Below, piece by piece: positions 35,301-44,386 of a stretch of DNA of 64,000 nucleotides. The stretch is taken from positions 48,970 to 112,969 of the forward strand of contig DATBHX010000071.1 of NCBI GenBank assembly GCA_036557225.1, in the 5' to 3' direction. Source of the stretch: Angelobacter sp036557225. GTDB taxonomy: Bacteria > Acidobacteriota > Terriglobia > Terriglobales > Acidobacteriaceae. The notes under the pieces are model-generated. The model was not told where the DNA came from and made no database searches. It was given only the letters and a program-made list of their open reading frames with translations. Within the stretch, counting starts at the first letter, position 1, and each line of letters starts with the position of its first letter. Both the position numbers and the translations under genes were made by a program.

Positions 35301-35876
35301 GTGTCAGATAACGCTGGCGACATCACGATCCTGTTGCGCCGTTGGCACGCCGGTGACCATCAGGCAGGGGAAGAGATCTTCCGTCGCCTGGAAAAAGATC
35401 TGAAAAAAATTGCAGACCGCTGCCTGGCTCAGGAAAATCGCAAAGGTAAGCATAAGCATGCCTTACAGCGAACAGATCTGTTCATTGAAAACTATCTTCG
35501 GCTGGCGAAACAAAATAAGGTCGTTGACTGGCGGGACCGGGGCCATCTTTTCGCTATATCTACTATCAACCTGCGGCGCTTTTTGATCGATCGCGCACGT
35601 ATATGGCCAAAGCCAGATGTGTCGATCGATGATTTGCCTGAAGGTGTTCTGGCAAAGCGCGACAGCATGGAGGTGCGGATGGACGCGGACCGGCTTCTCA
35701 ATGAGTTGGAGAAAACCAAGCCGATGACCTGTGCGATCCTTGTGGCCAGGGTCTATATGGGATATGAAGTCAGTGAAATTGCACGGATCTTCAGCCTGCC
35801 CCTGCGCACAGTGGAACGTCATTTGCACAACGGGCGCAAATGGCTGTTTGAAAAGCTGAAGCGCAAGCAAGATTGA
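35301..35876 (+). CDS. ECF sigma factor (ECF43/TIGR02999-like)
   Basis: 191 residues. It starts ITILLRRWHAGDHQAGEEIFRRLEKDLKKIADRCLAQEN, the usual opening of the kinase-linked group of ECF sigma factors. Region 2 is HALQRTDLFIENYLRLAKQNKVVDWRDRGHLFAISTINLRRFLIDRAR, and region 4 ends YEVSEIARIFSLPLRTVERHLHNGRKWLFEKL. The start is GTG. The kinase gene begins 7 bp after its stop, so they form one operon. It probably directs transcription in response to that kinase. Confidence 0.88.
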   Translation: MSDNAGDITILLRRWHAGDHQAGEEIFRRLEKDLKKIADRCLAQENRKGKHKHALQRTDLFIENYLRLAKQNKVVDWRDRGHLFAISTINLRRFLIDRARIWPKPDVSIDDLPEGVLAKRDSMEVRMDADRLLNELEKTKPMTCAILVARVYMGYEVSEIARIFSLPLRTVERHLHNGRKWLFEKLKRKQD

Positions 35877-35883
35877 GCAAGTT

Positions 35884-38595
35884 ATGACCATGGACCCAGC
35901 AGAACAGCGCGACGAGCGCGTCATGACCCTGGTCGCGGAAGCGTTAAAGACCCCGCTTGACCAACGCGACAGTTTTCTTCTCGCCGCCTGCCAGAGTGAT
36001 CCTGATCTCCACCGTGAAGTTTCCGAAATCGTCAAATGGGAAGAACAAATGGGTAGCTTCCTGAGCCGCCCGCTGATTTCCTTCATTGACCTGGATGCCC
36101 TGGAGCAGATCTTTGAACCCGGCCAGATTGTGAATGAGCGCTTTGAGATTGTGCGCCGCCTCGGCGACGGCGGCATGGGCGTGGTCTACGAGGCGTTTGA
36201 TAACACACGCAAGCGACGTGTCGCCATTAAATGCCCTAAGCCGGGATATGACGAGCTGCTTCCCAAAGAGCTGAGCGCTCTCGATGTTAGCCATCCGAAT
36301 GTTTGTCGTGTGAATGACCTTCACACGACCAAAACTGATCTGGGAGAGGTCCGCTTTCTCACCATGGAGTTTCTCGATGGCGAGACTGTGGCAGAGAGGT
36401 TGGCGAGCGGCAAGTTCGAGGAGGGTGACGCCTGGCTGATTGCGCGGCAACTCTGCTCCGGTCTGGCGGAAGCACACCGAAGCCGAATTCTCCATCGTGA
36501 TCTGAAGCCCGGCAATGTCATTCTTTGCAAAGACAAGGATGGAAGTCTCCGCGCTGTCATCACCGATTTCGGGTTAGCGGTTGAGACCAGCGATGTCCGC
36601 GAGTTGGAAGGCGGCACTCCCAACTACATGGCCCCGGAGTTGTGGCGAGGAGCCGAGGCATCGCGGGCATCGGATGTCTTCTCGCTGGGAGTCATGCTTT
36701 ACGAGATGGTCACCGGCTCCAAACCCTTTCCCGCGCTGTCAAAGGAAAATGTGACCTTCCCGCCACCTGTCGCTCCCAGCAAGGTGGTCAAGAACCTTCC
36801 CCGCCGATGGGACGCCGCTATCCTCCCTTGCCTCAAAGAAAATCCTGATGAACGTCCCTCGGCCCAGGAAGTGTATGCCGAGCTGGGACACATACCGTTC
36901 TATCGCAGGCCGGAAGTTCTGGCCGTTCTTGCCGCTTGTCTCGCGTTGGCTACCGTCGGGGCGCTACAAATCTCTGAACGGCTCAAGCCCCCTCCTAATA
37001 AGTTGGTGATCTTGCCGGTCGATGCCCCAGGCGATCTGGCCCAGCGCGGCCAAACTATTCTTACCGCCGCGGCCAGGCGTATCGAGCAAGTCCAGTCAGG
37101 CCAGCCAACCGTGTCAGTCGTTCCTCCAGCCACAGTTCTTACCCGAGGCGTTACCACTCCCCAGCAAGCGACGGATATCTTTGGCGCGACTCACGCGCTG
37201 CAACTCAAGTTGCGACCGGATGCTGACGGGGTGCTTGCGAACGAAGCTCTCATCAATCTGGCAACCCACGAGAATATGCGGGAATACTCCATGCATTTTT
37301 CAAAAGCTGATCTGGCAGACCGCAAGACTTTTGACGACATCTTGACCGAAGGCTTAACGGGCACGGTGACCTGGGGGCTCAAGGTGCAGCGAAAGCAGCG
37401 AACCGTGAAACAGGAAACCGTCGCTCCAGCAGCAGGCGCTGCCTACAAGAATGGCCGGGATTATCTCGACCAGGAGCCCCATGATGCTGCTTCAGCCATC
37501 CCTGAGTTCAGGAAAGCGGTTGAACTTGATCCACACTCACCGCTCCCCTTGGCCGGGTTGGCGGAGGCGCTGGCAAGGCAAGCCCGGGGGAAAGGCCCGT
37601 TCATGGACGAGGCCTACGATTTGTTAAACAAGGCTGAAGCAATGGCCCCGGATTCGCCCCTTGTGCGAGAGGCTGCGGGCGTTCTGGACCAATTCCGAGG
37701 CGACAACGATAAAGCGCTGGGCAACTTCGGCAGAGCGGAGAAAGTTGAGCCAGATAACGTCAATGTATGGCTGTTCTCTGGAATATCGCATGAATTGAAA
37801 CACAGCCCGGATAAGAAGAGGACGGACGACGAGTTTGACAAGGCCATAACGGACTACGATCAAGCTATGTCGGCGGACGCGCATGATTACCGTCCTCATA
37901 TCTATCTTGGGCTGCTGTATCGCGATCGTGGCGAGTACTTTGCTGCTGAGAGGGAATACTCTCTGGCTCATCGTCTCGCGCCAGACCAGGTAGATGTAAC
38001 TTCAAGCCTGGCCGCGATCTACGATCAGGAAGGCAGACATCCCGAGGCTGAAGTGCTTTACCGTGATGCCTTACAACGCAAAGAAACTCCGCTCACGCTC
38101 AATAACCTTGGCGCCAACCTGGTTTACCAGGGACGCTACCGCGAAGCGATTGAATATTACTCAAGAGCCACACAGCTCGCCCCGGATTACTATCTGTACT
38201 GGATGAATCTGGGTGATGCCCAACTTCGGCTGGGCGAAATGGAAGAAGCCAGGCGCTCTTATCAGAACGGGGCAGACAAGGCCGGGGCGCATACCAGGCA
38301 AAACCACAACAGCGCATTGGCTTTCGCGTATCTTGCTTATTTCGAAGCACGGCTGGGCAACAAAGATAGTGAGTCTAACATTGAAACCGCAATGGATCTT
38401 CCCGGCCGCGACGACCAGGTAATTATTTGTGCAGTCAAAACTTATGAAGCGCTGAATGACCGGAAACACGCGATCTCTGCTGCCAGTCAGGCCAGCCCGC
38501 TCACCGTCCAGGATATGAATCGCCGTCCTGACTTGACAGACCTGAGCCATGATCCAGAATTTATTAAATTACTCCAACAAAAGACGGCTCAATAA
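35884..38595 (+). CDS. Membrane Ser/Thr protein kinase with C-terminal TPR region
   Basis: 903 residues. The kinase domain (about 88-335) has the P-loop LGDGGMGVVYEAF at 93-105, catalytic Lys116 (VAIK), HRDLKPGN at 204-211, DFG at 228-230 and APE at 250-252, so it should be active. A single membrane segment follows (VLAVLAACLALATVGAL, about 345-361). Outside is a TolB-like or CHASE-like part (NKLVILPVDAPGDLAQ), then about seven TPR repeats such as YRPHIYLGLLYRDRGEYFAAEREYSLAHRLAP. It probably senses a signal outside the inner membrane and phosphorylates the linked sigma factor or other targets. Confidence 0.92.
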   Translation: MTMDPAEQRDERVMTLVAEALKTPLDQRDSFLLAACQSDPDLHREVSEIVKWEEQMGSFLSRPLISFIDLDALEQIFEPGQIVNERFEIVRRLGDGGMGVVYEAFDNTRKRRVAIKCPKPGYDELLPKELSALDVSHPNVCRVNDLHTTKTDLGEVRFLTMEFLDGETVAERLASGKFEEGDAWLIARQLCSGLAEAHRSRILHRDLKPGNVILCKDKDGSLRAVITDFGLAVETSDVRELEGGTPNYMAPELWRGAEASRASDVFSLGVMLYEMVTGSKPFPALSKENVTFPPPVAPSKVVKNLPRRWDAAILPCLKENPDERPSAQEVYAELGHIPFYRRPEVLAVLAACLALATVGALQISERLKPPPNKLVILPVDAPGDLAQRGQTILTAAARRIEQVQSGQPTVSVVPPATVLTRGVTTPQQATDIFGATHALQLKLRPDADGVLANEALINLATHENMREYSMHFSKADLADRKTFDDILTEGLTGTVTWGLKVQRKQRTVKQETVAPAAGAAYKNGRDYLDQEPHDAASAIPEFRKAVELDPHSPLPLAGLAEALARQARGKGPFMDEAYDLLNKAEAMAPDSPLVREAAGVLDQFRGDNDKALGNFGRAEKVEPDNVNVWLFSGISHELKHSPDKKRTDDEFDKAITDYDQAMSADAHDYRPHIYLGLLYRDRGEYFAAEREYSLAHRLAPDQVDVTSSLAAIYDQEGRHPEAEVLYRDALQRKETPLTLNNLGANLVYQGRYREAIEYYSRATQLAPDYYLYWMNLGDAQLRLGEMEEARRSYQNGADKAGAHTRQNHNSALAFAYLAYFEARLGNKDSESNIETAMDLPGRDDQVIICAVKTYEALNDRKHAISAASQASPLTVQDMNRRPDLTDLSHDPEFIKLLQQKTAQ

Positions 38596-38680
38596 TTATT
38601 TGCCGGACATGGCGGGTTTCTGCAAAGATTTGCGCTTTACATTAGTGATGGCCCAACCAGAATAAGGAGGCTGAAGCCAT

Positions 38681-39073
38681 ATGGAAACCCTAACCCAGGT
38701 TCCCCAGAACGGCACTGGCACGCCAGCCCAGGATGCCCTGCCAATCTTGGTGACATACCCAGAGACAGATCCAACCAAACCCGCAGCTGCTGATGAAGCT
38801 GATGAAATGGAGGTAGCAGCGGTTCTTCCACAAAAAGTAAAGAGAAAAGAGACGCCGAAAGTATTCTTTTACACGACTCCTCCTGGCAGAGTCCGCATTG
38901 TGTTCGTTTCGCCCGCAGGGAACCCAACGGATGAAGTAGCGGATCACGAAGTGTATACGATTGCACGGGGCGGCATTTACCACTTCAATTGCTACTTCAC
39001 TCCCGCTGAGGGCGCTGAAGAAAGCACAGAACCAGTCGGTGGCACACTTGAAGTAATTCCCCATAAGCCGTAA
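38681..39073 (+). CDS. Hypothetical protein of the sigma-kinase operon
   Basis: A 130-residue soluble protein with a strong AAGGAGG ribosome site. An acidic, Thr/Pro-rich first half (TGTPAQDALPILVTYPETDPTKPAAADEADEMEV) is followed by a short Lys-rich stretch and a beta-rich half (KVFFYTTPPGRVRIVFVSPAGNPTDEV ... YTIARGGIYHFNCYF). No family is recognised. It lies 85 bp after the kinase gene and just before a terminator, so it belongs to that operon. It may be a substrate or effector of the kinase, but that is inference. Confidence 0.65.
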   Translation: METLTQVPQNGTGTPAQDALPILVTYPETDPTKPAAADEADEMEVAAVLPQKVKRKETPKVFFYTTPPGRVRIVFVSPAGNPTDEVADHEVYTIARGGIYHFNCYFTPAEGAEESTEPVGGTLEVIPHKP

Positions 39074-39125
39074 TACATCGAGCAGCCACGAGAGCCAGCG
39101 GAAGTCTTATTGTCAGTTTTGGTCT

Positions 39126-39159
39126 GAGACGGTGGATATCACGCCGTCTCTTTTCTTTT
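39126..39159 (+). terminator. Rho-independent terminator of the sigma-kinase operon
   Basis: GAGACGG (39126-39132) pairs with CCGTCTC (39144-39150) around an 11-nt loop and is followed by TTTTCTTTT. It lies 52 bp after the stop of the hypothetical gene. Confidence 0.8.
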
Positions 39160-39189
39160 GGATGTGGCTTTGGTTAGGCTGCGCCGCAG

Positions 39190-39804
39190 TTATCTCGTAT
39201 TGGCCGCGATCACATGATAGTTGCGAGCGCTCAGCATGCCTTCCCAGCCTGCAATGGCAAAGGGAAGAATGCGCTCCAGCTTGTGATGATGGGTACGATG
39301 GGCCACATACATCCCCGCGGCTACCAGCCCCAGGCTTCCCGCGGAATACACCGCCGCGCCCGCCCTGCTCTGCACGAATGGGCGCGCCAGCGGGTTCATT
39401 TCATAAAAGCCAGGCTGCGAGAGCCCCTTTTGCGTCGAGAGCGCATCGGCAGTCAGTGAGACGGCTACCGCGCTGAGTGCGAACGAATTCCGCAGATCAA
39501 AAAACCTGTGGCCTTCAGGGCGCTGCGGCTTCACGACAATGAGGGCGCTGGGCGCGGCAGGCAGCACTGCCGGCGCTGGGGCATTCATCGTCGATGCGGC
39601 CGTGACAGACGCCACCGAAGCAGGCGCCGGAGCATCCGCGGAAACACTGGACACGATCGAAGCTGGCGGCTGCGCGCGCTCGACCATGGATTTTTTCGCA
39701 TCCGCGGCCACGCTCGGCGATGCCGGTGCACTTCGCTCATCCGCAGCGAAGCCAAGGCCTGCCAACGACAACATGATCGTCGCGCCCACGATGACAGATT
39801 TCAC
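39190..39804 (-). CDS. Exported hypothetical protein
   Basis: A 204-residue protein from GTG at 39804, chosen because AAGGAG lies 6 bp before it and the signal peptide (KSVIVGATIMLSLAGLGFA) follows. The middle is Ala/Pro-rich and flexible. The C-terminal part has hydrophobic segments (FALSAVAVSLTADALST and VYSAGSLGLVAAGMYVAH) and may be membrane-associated. No domain is recognised. An ATG at 39843 would add 13 residues before the signal sequence and is less likely. Confidence 0.6.
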   Translation of the reverse strand: MKSVIVGATIMLSLAGLGFAADERSAPASPSVAADAKKSMVERAQPPASIVSSVSADAPAPASVASVTAASTMNAPAPAVLPAAPSALIVVKPQRPEGHRFFDLRNSFALSAVAVSLTADALSTQKGLSQPGFYEMNPLARPFVQSRAGAAVYSAGSLGLVAAGMYVAHRTHHHKLERILPFAIAGWEGMLSARNYHVIAANTR

Positions 39805-40049
39805 CCCGGCTCCTTTCCTTGCCTTCAGCAACTGCGAAAGCAAGGCCTTCCTGAGAAATTGATTGGCAAGTTAGTAGCGATTCTTCTCGGAAAGGGCCGG
39901 GAAGGAAATAAGGTCTTTCCTCATGATGTTGGCAGAGAAAACCTTACCACGGATTACAGGGATCACGATTGGTGATCGTGCGATCGGGAGATCAGGTGAC
40001 CGGATTAGCTCAAATCCGTTCTATCGGATTCATCTGCGGTGAGAATTTG

Positions 40050-40133
40050 GATTTCCGATTCCGGCGATTCCGGGGTCCCCAGTGGCTTTCCTGGGTGGAA
40101 TTCCGCGCGATCTCGGCGATCCCGGCGATTCCC
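40050..40133 (-). repeat. GATCGCCGG-type repeat with GGAATTCC core, copy A
   Basis: On the minus strand it follows the acs stop directly: GGGAATCGCCGGGATCGCCG units, then GGAATTCCACCC, a spacer with AAGCCA, then GGGGACCCCGGAAT. Copy B at 42281-42367 has the same order and lies after the next upstream gene (yceH) in the same orientation. The rest of 39844-40049 has a GATCACGATTGGTGATC palindrome-like piece but no gene. Confidence 0.7.
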
Positions 40134-42047
40134 TCACTCTTCCAGCGTCGAGAGATCGCCCACCTCCCGTCCCAGCTCCTGTGCCTTCAGCAGGCGGCGG
40201 ATGATCTTGCCGCTACGCGTCTTGGGCAGCTTATCGGGGAACGCGATTTCCGCGGGTACGGCAATCGATCCAAGTACATGCCGCACATGGTCTTTCAACT
40301 TCGCTTCCAGCTCCGGCGAAGCCGTGTGGCCAACACGAAGAATCACAAAGGCCTTGATGTTCTCGCCCTTGATCTCGTCCGGCCGCCCGATCACGGCCGC
40401 CTCAGCCACGGCAGGATGGCTCACCAGCGCGCCTTCCACGTCGGCTGTGCCAATGCGATGACCGGCCACGTTCAGCACGTCATCGGCGCGGCCCACCACG
40501 GTGAAGTAGCCATCCTGGTCGCAGATGGCAACGTCGCCTGTGGTGTAAGCGTTGGGGACCTTGCCCCAGTCGGCGGCGTAGCGTTCCGGATCGCCATAGA
40601 CAGTGCGAAACATATGCGGGAAGGGCCGCCGGAGCACCAGCAGGCCGCCTTTGTTCGGCGGCATCCGGTTGCCTTGCTGGTCCACCACTTCGGCCACCAC
40701 GCCCGGCAGCGCCTTGCCTGCTTTCGCCGGACGCGCCGCCATGATCGGCAGCGTGCCCAGGCACGGGCCGCCGGTTTCGGTCTGCCACCAGTTGTCGGCA
40801 ACAAAGGCGCGTTCGCCGTTGCCGCAGAGGACGCGATACGCCCAATTCATCGCTTCAGGGTTCAGCGGCTCGCCGGCACAGGTGAAGAGACGAAGACTGC
40901 GCAGGTCGAATTTTTTCGGCAGCTCGTCGCCGTGGCGCATGAACATCCGGACCGCCGTCGGCGCCGTGAACACAACCGAGACGCGGTATTTCTCCACCAG
41001 CTCCCAGGCGATCCCAGGATTCGGATAATCAATCGCACCCTCGCGGAACAAAGTTGTCACGCCGGCCAGCAGCGGCGCATAGACGATGTAGGAATGCCCC
41101 ACAACCCAGCCAATGTCGGAACTGCAAAAATAAATATCGTCGTCGCGGATGTCCCAGAACCGGGTCATGTGATAGTGAATGCCCACCATGTAGCCACCGT
41201 GCACGTGCACCACGCCTTTGGGCTTGCCCGTGGTCCCGCTCGTATAGAGGATGTAGAGCGGGTCTTCGGCATCCATCACCTCGGCAGGGCAATCGGCTTT
41301 CTGCGCGCGCACCAAATCGTAAAAGTCCACTTCGCGCTCGCTGAGTTCGAGCGACGGCTTAAGCCGGCGCAGCACCACAACTTTCTCCACCATCTCCAGG
41401 CCGGCGATCGACTCCTGGACAATCGCGCGCAGCGGCACCAGCTTGCCGCGGCGGAACGTTACATCGGCCGTCAGCACCACCCGCGCCTGTGCATCTTCAA
41501 TGCGGCTGCGCAGCGCTCCCACGCTGAAGCCGGCATACACCACCGAGTGCACCGCCCCGATCCGCGCGCACGCCAGCATTGAAACCACGCCTTCCAGGTT
41601 CAGCGGCATATAGATGATGACGCGGTCGCCCTTCTTCACCCCCAGCGTCTTCAACCCGTTCGCCGCGCGCGAGACAAAGTCGAGCAACTGCCCGTAGGTG
41701 ATCTGCTGCTCGGTCCCGTCCTCGCTCACCCATGTGTACGCAACTTTGTTCTTACGTCCGGATTTCACCTGCCGGTCAAGGCAGTTATAGGTGATGTTGC
41801 ATTTGCCGCCCAGGTACCACTGGAAGGTCGGATACTTCCACTCGAAAATCTTGTTCCACGGCTGGAACCACTCCAGCTCTTGTGCCGCTTCCGCCCAGAA
41901 TCCCTCAGGATCTTCCACGGAACGGCGGTACTCGCCGGCATAGTCTTTAAGGCGCGCATTTTCTACCAGTGATTTGGGCGGAAGAAGCTCTTGCTCGGCG
42001 CGTAAGAGTTGTTCGATGCCTGCGTCCGTGTGGGGCATGGTGGGCAT
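40134..42047 (-). CDS. acs: Acetyl-coenzyme A synthetase
   Basis: A 637-residue AMP-forming acetyl-CoA ligase. It makes acetyl-CoA from acetate, ATP and CoA through acetyl-AMP. Motifs in order include FEWKYPTFQWYLGGKCNITYNCLDRQ, the P-loop YTSGTTGKPKG, NWWQTETGG, the TGD(V/A) hinge region, and PKTRSGKIIRRLL with the C-terminal Lys that is acetylated in family members. ATG at 42047 has AAGGAG 6 bp upstream; an ATG at 42068 is less likely. It stands between two related repeats. Confidence 0.97.
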   Translation of the reverse strand: MPTMPHTDAGIEQLLRAEQELLPPKSLVENARLKDYAGEYRRSVEDPEGFWAEAAQELEWFQPWNKIFEWKYPTFQWYLGGKCNITYNCLDRQVKSGRKNKVAYTWVSEDGTEQQITYGQLLDFVSRAANGLKTLGVKKGDRVIIYMPLNLEGVVSMLACARIGAVHSVVYAGFSVGALRSRIEDAQARVVLTADVTFRRGKLVPLRAIVQESIAGLEMVEKVVVLRRLKPSLELSEREVDFYDLVRAQKADCPAEVMDAEDPLYILYTSGTTGKPKGVVHVHGGYMVGIHYHMTRFWDIRDDDIYFCSSDIGWVVGHSYIVYAPLLAGVTTLFREGAIDYPNPGIAWELVEKYRVSVVFTAPTAVRMFMRHGDELPKKFDLRSLRLFTCAGEPLNPEAMNWAYRVLCGNGERAFVADNWWQTETGGPCLGTLPIMAARPAKAGKALPGVVAEVVDQQGNRMPPNKGGLLVLRRPFPHMFRTVYGDPERYAADWGKVPNAYTTGDVAICDQDGYFTVVGRADDVLNVAGHRIGTADVEGALVSHPAVAEAAVIGRPDEIKGENIKAFVILRVGHTASPELEAKLKDHVRHVLGSIAVPAEIAFPDKLPKTRSGKIIRRLLKAQELGREVGDLSTLEE

Positions 42048-42280
42048 ACATTGCTCCTTCGCGGCCACACGGCGGTGGACCGGTCATGGGAGTTGGACTT
42101 TCCGGCCGCAGGGGCGAAACGGCCAGGGGCCGCTTCGCCCTGTTGGCGGCGAGAGCCAATTGTACGCCGCCAAGCGTTGCTGAGAGCTGAACATAAGCCT
42201 GCCGCGGTCTTTCCGCTGTGACCGGAATCACAACCGGTTCGGAAAAAATCGAAAAGAAACTGATTTGCCCCTGGGTTCGT

Positions 42281-42367
42281 TTTCAATTTCGGCGATTTCG
42301 GCAATTCCGGGGCCCCGGCAAGCCTGGGTTTGGCTTGTTGGGGTGGAATTCCGGCGATGATGGCAAT
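42281..42367 (-). repeat. GATCGCCGG-type repeat with GGAATTCC core, copy B
   Basis: On the minus strand the order is ATCATCGCCGGAATTCCACC, then a spacer with AAGCC, then GGGGCCCCGGAATTGCCG and GAAATCGCCG units. It begins 20 bp after the yceH stop and lies upstream of acs. It matches copy A (40050-40133) in order and orientation, with a longer spacer. Confidence 0.7.
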
Positions 42368-42387
42368 CTTTCATGAATGCCGAGGGA

Positions 42388-43041
42388 CTATTCAACCAGT
42401 TTCTTCAACTCCGCCATCTGCTGCTTCAGCTCTGCGACCTCTCTCTGCAACGCCGCAACCTGTTCTTCGAGCTGAGCCATACGTCCTGAGTCGGCTGAAC
42501 CTTCGCTCGCAAACGCGGCTTCAGCAGGCGGCTCCCAGGCGTCAACGTCGCCCGAGAGCAGATGCGCGTAACGAATTTCTTTTGTTCCCGGCCGCCGCCC
42601 CAGCGCTTTGGCCAGCGGAGGTTCGCGGCGCATAAGCTGCTGCAATCCGGAAAGAACATCGTCGAGATGCTCAAACCGGTGCATGCGCTCAGTACGGCCG
42701 CGCAGTTCGCCCGGCGTCTGCGGGCCGCGCAGCAGGAGCACACAGATGATCGCCGTCTCCGGGCGGGTGAAGTTGAAGATCTCCTGGACGCGGTGCTCAT
42801 ACTTGGTGACGCGGCTGTCCAGACCGCCGGCGGTCCCGGCCAGGCGCTTATCGCTCAGGTTGCGAAGCGCAAGCCGGACGGTCTCCTCGTCATAATTCGT
42901 GACCGGCTCGCGATTGTTTTTCTGGTTGCAGGCGTTGATCAAGGCGTTCAGAGAAAGCGGGTAATAATCCGGTGTAGTAATGTCTTTCTCAATCAGCGCG
43001 CCAAGAACCCGCGCTTCCGCGGCATTGAGGATAATATTCAC
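42388..43041 (-). CDS. yceH: YceH/DUF480 (UPF0502) family protein
   Basis: A 217-residue protein that fits the YceH family from its first residues: LNAAEARVLGALIEKDITTPDYYPLSLNALINACNQKNNREPV, then YDEETVRLALRNLSDKRL and VCVLLLRGPQTPGELRGRTERMHRFEHLDDV-type sequence. It has two winged-helix units and a C-terminal coiled coil (LEEQVAALQREVAELKQQMAELKKL). Function is not established. It is expected to be cytoplasmic and lies upstream of acs. Confidence 0.92.
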   Translation of the reverse strand: MNIILNAAEARVLGALIEKDITTPDYYPLSLNALINACNQKNNREPVTNYDEETVRLALRNLSDKRLAGTAGGLDSRVTKYEHRVQEIFNFTRPETAIICVLLLRGPQTPGELRGRTERMHRFEHLDDVLSGLQQLMRREPPLAKALGRRPGTKEIRYAHLLSGDVDAWEPPAEAAFASEGSADSGRMAQLEEQVAALQREVAELKQQMAELKKLVE

Positions 43042-43084
43042 GCATACAATTTATCAGGAATTAAATTGTGAGGAGAGGCTTGCC

Positions 43085-43879
43085 ATGAGATCGAGGTCCT
43101 TACTGGCCGCGGGATTGTTGCAGCTCTGGCTATGTTGCGCCGGCTATTCTCTCGCCGGGCCGAAGCTGGAGCAGATTCTGCCGCAAGTTCAGCAGCATGT
43201 AAAAGAATTTGAGTTCTCGTTGCCGGACTTTATCTGTGATGAAACCATCATCTCGCGCGAGCTGGTTGGCGGCGCGATCCACCACGAAACGGTCATTGTG
43301 TCGGCCTTCCGCGGCATCCAGCATAGAGATGAAGAAGGCAGGCCATTCACGGAATCGCGCGAGATAAAGTCCGTTGATGGCCATCCGCCCATCCAGGGCC
43401 AGCCGCTCAAAGGCCCATTCTTTTTTGGCGGCGGTTTCAGCTCTCTCCTGGATGAGATCTTCTCGCAGAAAAACGAGCCGTATTTCAACTACAGACTCGC
43501 CGGAGCAGAAACGATTGACGGCAAAATCGCTTTGGTGATCAATTTTGAGACCAAGGAGGGCCAGAGGGAAATCCTCTATCGCGAGATCTTCGGCAGCCAG
43601 GCAGTGGTCAACGGTAAAGGCAAGGCCTGGATCGATCCCCGCTCGATGAACGTGGTCCGGCTGGAGTTTCAATACCTGAACCCGCCATTTCAGGAGGGCA
43701 TTCTGGAGGTCTCAGTCGACTATGATCCCGTGGTGATTAACAGAAAATCGTTCTGGATGCCCAAGACGGTGACTGCGGAGCAAACCGTGCCTAATCCAAG
43801 ACACTCGGTTGGGGGACAATACATTGCGTCGTATTCGAACTACCAGCAATTTAATGTCTCAGTGAAATTCAAGTACTGA
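43085..43879 (+). CDS. Exported protein of unknown function
   Basis: A 264-residue protein with signal peptide (RSLLAAGLLQLWLCCAGYSLA). The frame extends upstream to 42980, but GAGGAG before ATG 43085 sets the start. The mature part is mostly beta and reads FSLPDFICDETIISRE, then GFSSLLDEIFSQ, with a later WIDPRSMNVVRLEFQYLNPP segment. A family of such acidobacterial exported proteins is plausible, but the function is unknown. It is divergent from yceH. Confidence 0.7.
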   Translation: MRSRSLLAAGLLQLWLCCAGYSLAGPKLEQILPQVQQHVKEFEFSLPDFICDETIISRELVGGAIHHETVIVSAFRGIQHRDEEGRPFTESREIKSVDGHPPIQGQPLKGPFFFGGGFSSLLDEIFSQKNEPYFNYRLAGAETIDGKIALVINFETKEGQREILYREIFGSQAVVNGKGKAWIDPRSMNVVRLEFQYLNPPFQEGILEVSVDYDPVVINRKSFWMPKTVTAEQTVPNPRHSVGGQYIASYSNYQQFNVSVKFKY

Positions 43880-43925
43880 TAGGGCTGGCCATTTTGCTTC
43901 TTGATCAGGGTTTGGACTTTATATC

Positions 43926-44240
43926 TCAGTTCCACGGTTTCATGTTGCGGAACATGATCTCGAAAACCAGGACCATGGTCATGAGGTAGGTGCAGCCGCC
44001 TGCTGGAAGTATGGCCAGCCACCACCAGCGAGATTCGCGAAACCCGGCCACCGCTGACATCACCATTGCTGAAATAAAGCCAAGCAGGCAAAACGAGTAA
44101 AACCAAACTCCGGGAATCAAAGGCGGCCTTGACGGAGGGCGATTGTCAATCACGTACACAAGAGATAGCACGATGAACAGTACTGTGCAGACGAGGCTTA
44201 ACTTGCCGTACTCGGTTTCAGAAACTCTCTTGCCTGACAT
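43926..44240 (-). CDS. Small membrane protein
   Basis: About 104 residues from ATG at 44240. Three hydrophobic segments are visible: LSLVCTVLFIVLSLVYVI, VWFYSFCLLGFISAMVMSAVAGF and WWWLAILPAGGCTYLMTMVLVFEIMF. No family is recognised. It is convergent with the exported protein gene and divergent from korA. Confidence 0.6.
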   Translation of the reverse strand: MSGKRVSETEYGKLSLVCTVLFIVLSLVYVIDNRPPSRPPLIPGVWFYSFCLLGFISAMVMSAVAGFRESRWWWLAILPAGGCTYLMTMVLVFEIMFRNMKPWN

Positions 44241-44386
44241 TCTGGTTCTCTTAAAATACAAGGCAGTAGGCAGCTCTTTTGCACGCGCCCTGAAGGTAAG
44301 GCGAGCACGCGTGTTTTATAATTAAGCATTGCCTTGTGAGCGGAATCATACAGTAATTGCGGCGAAAAGCCGTATAGGAAAGGTTC

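Noticed and set aside
39969..41582. 537-residue plus-strand frame
   Set aside because: Antisense to acs, where all family motifs are on the minus strand.
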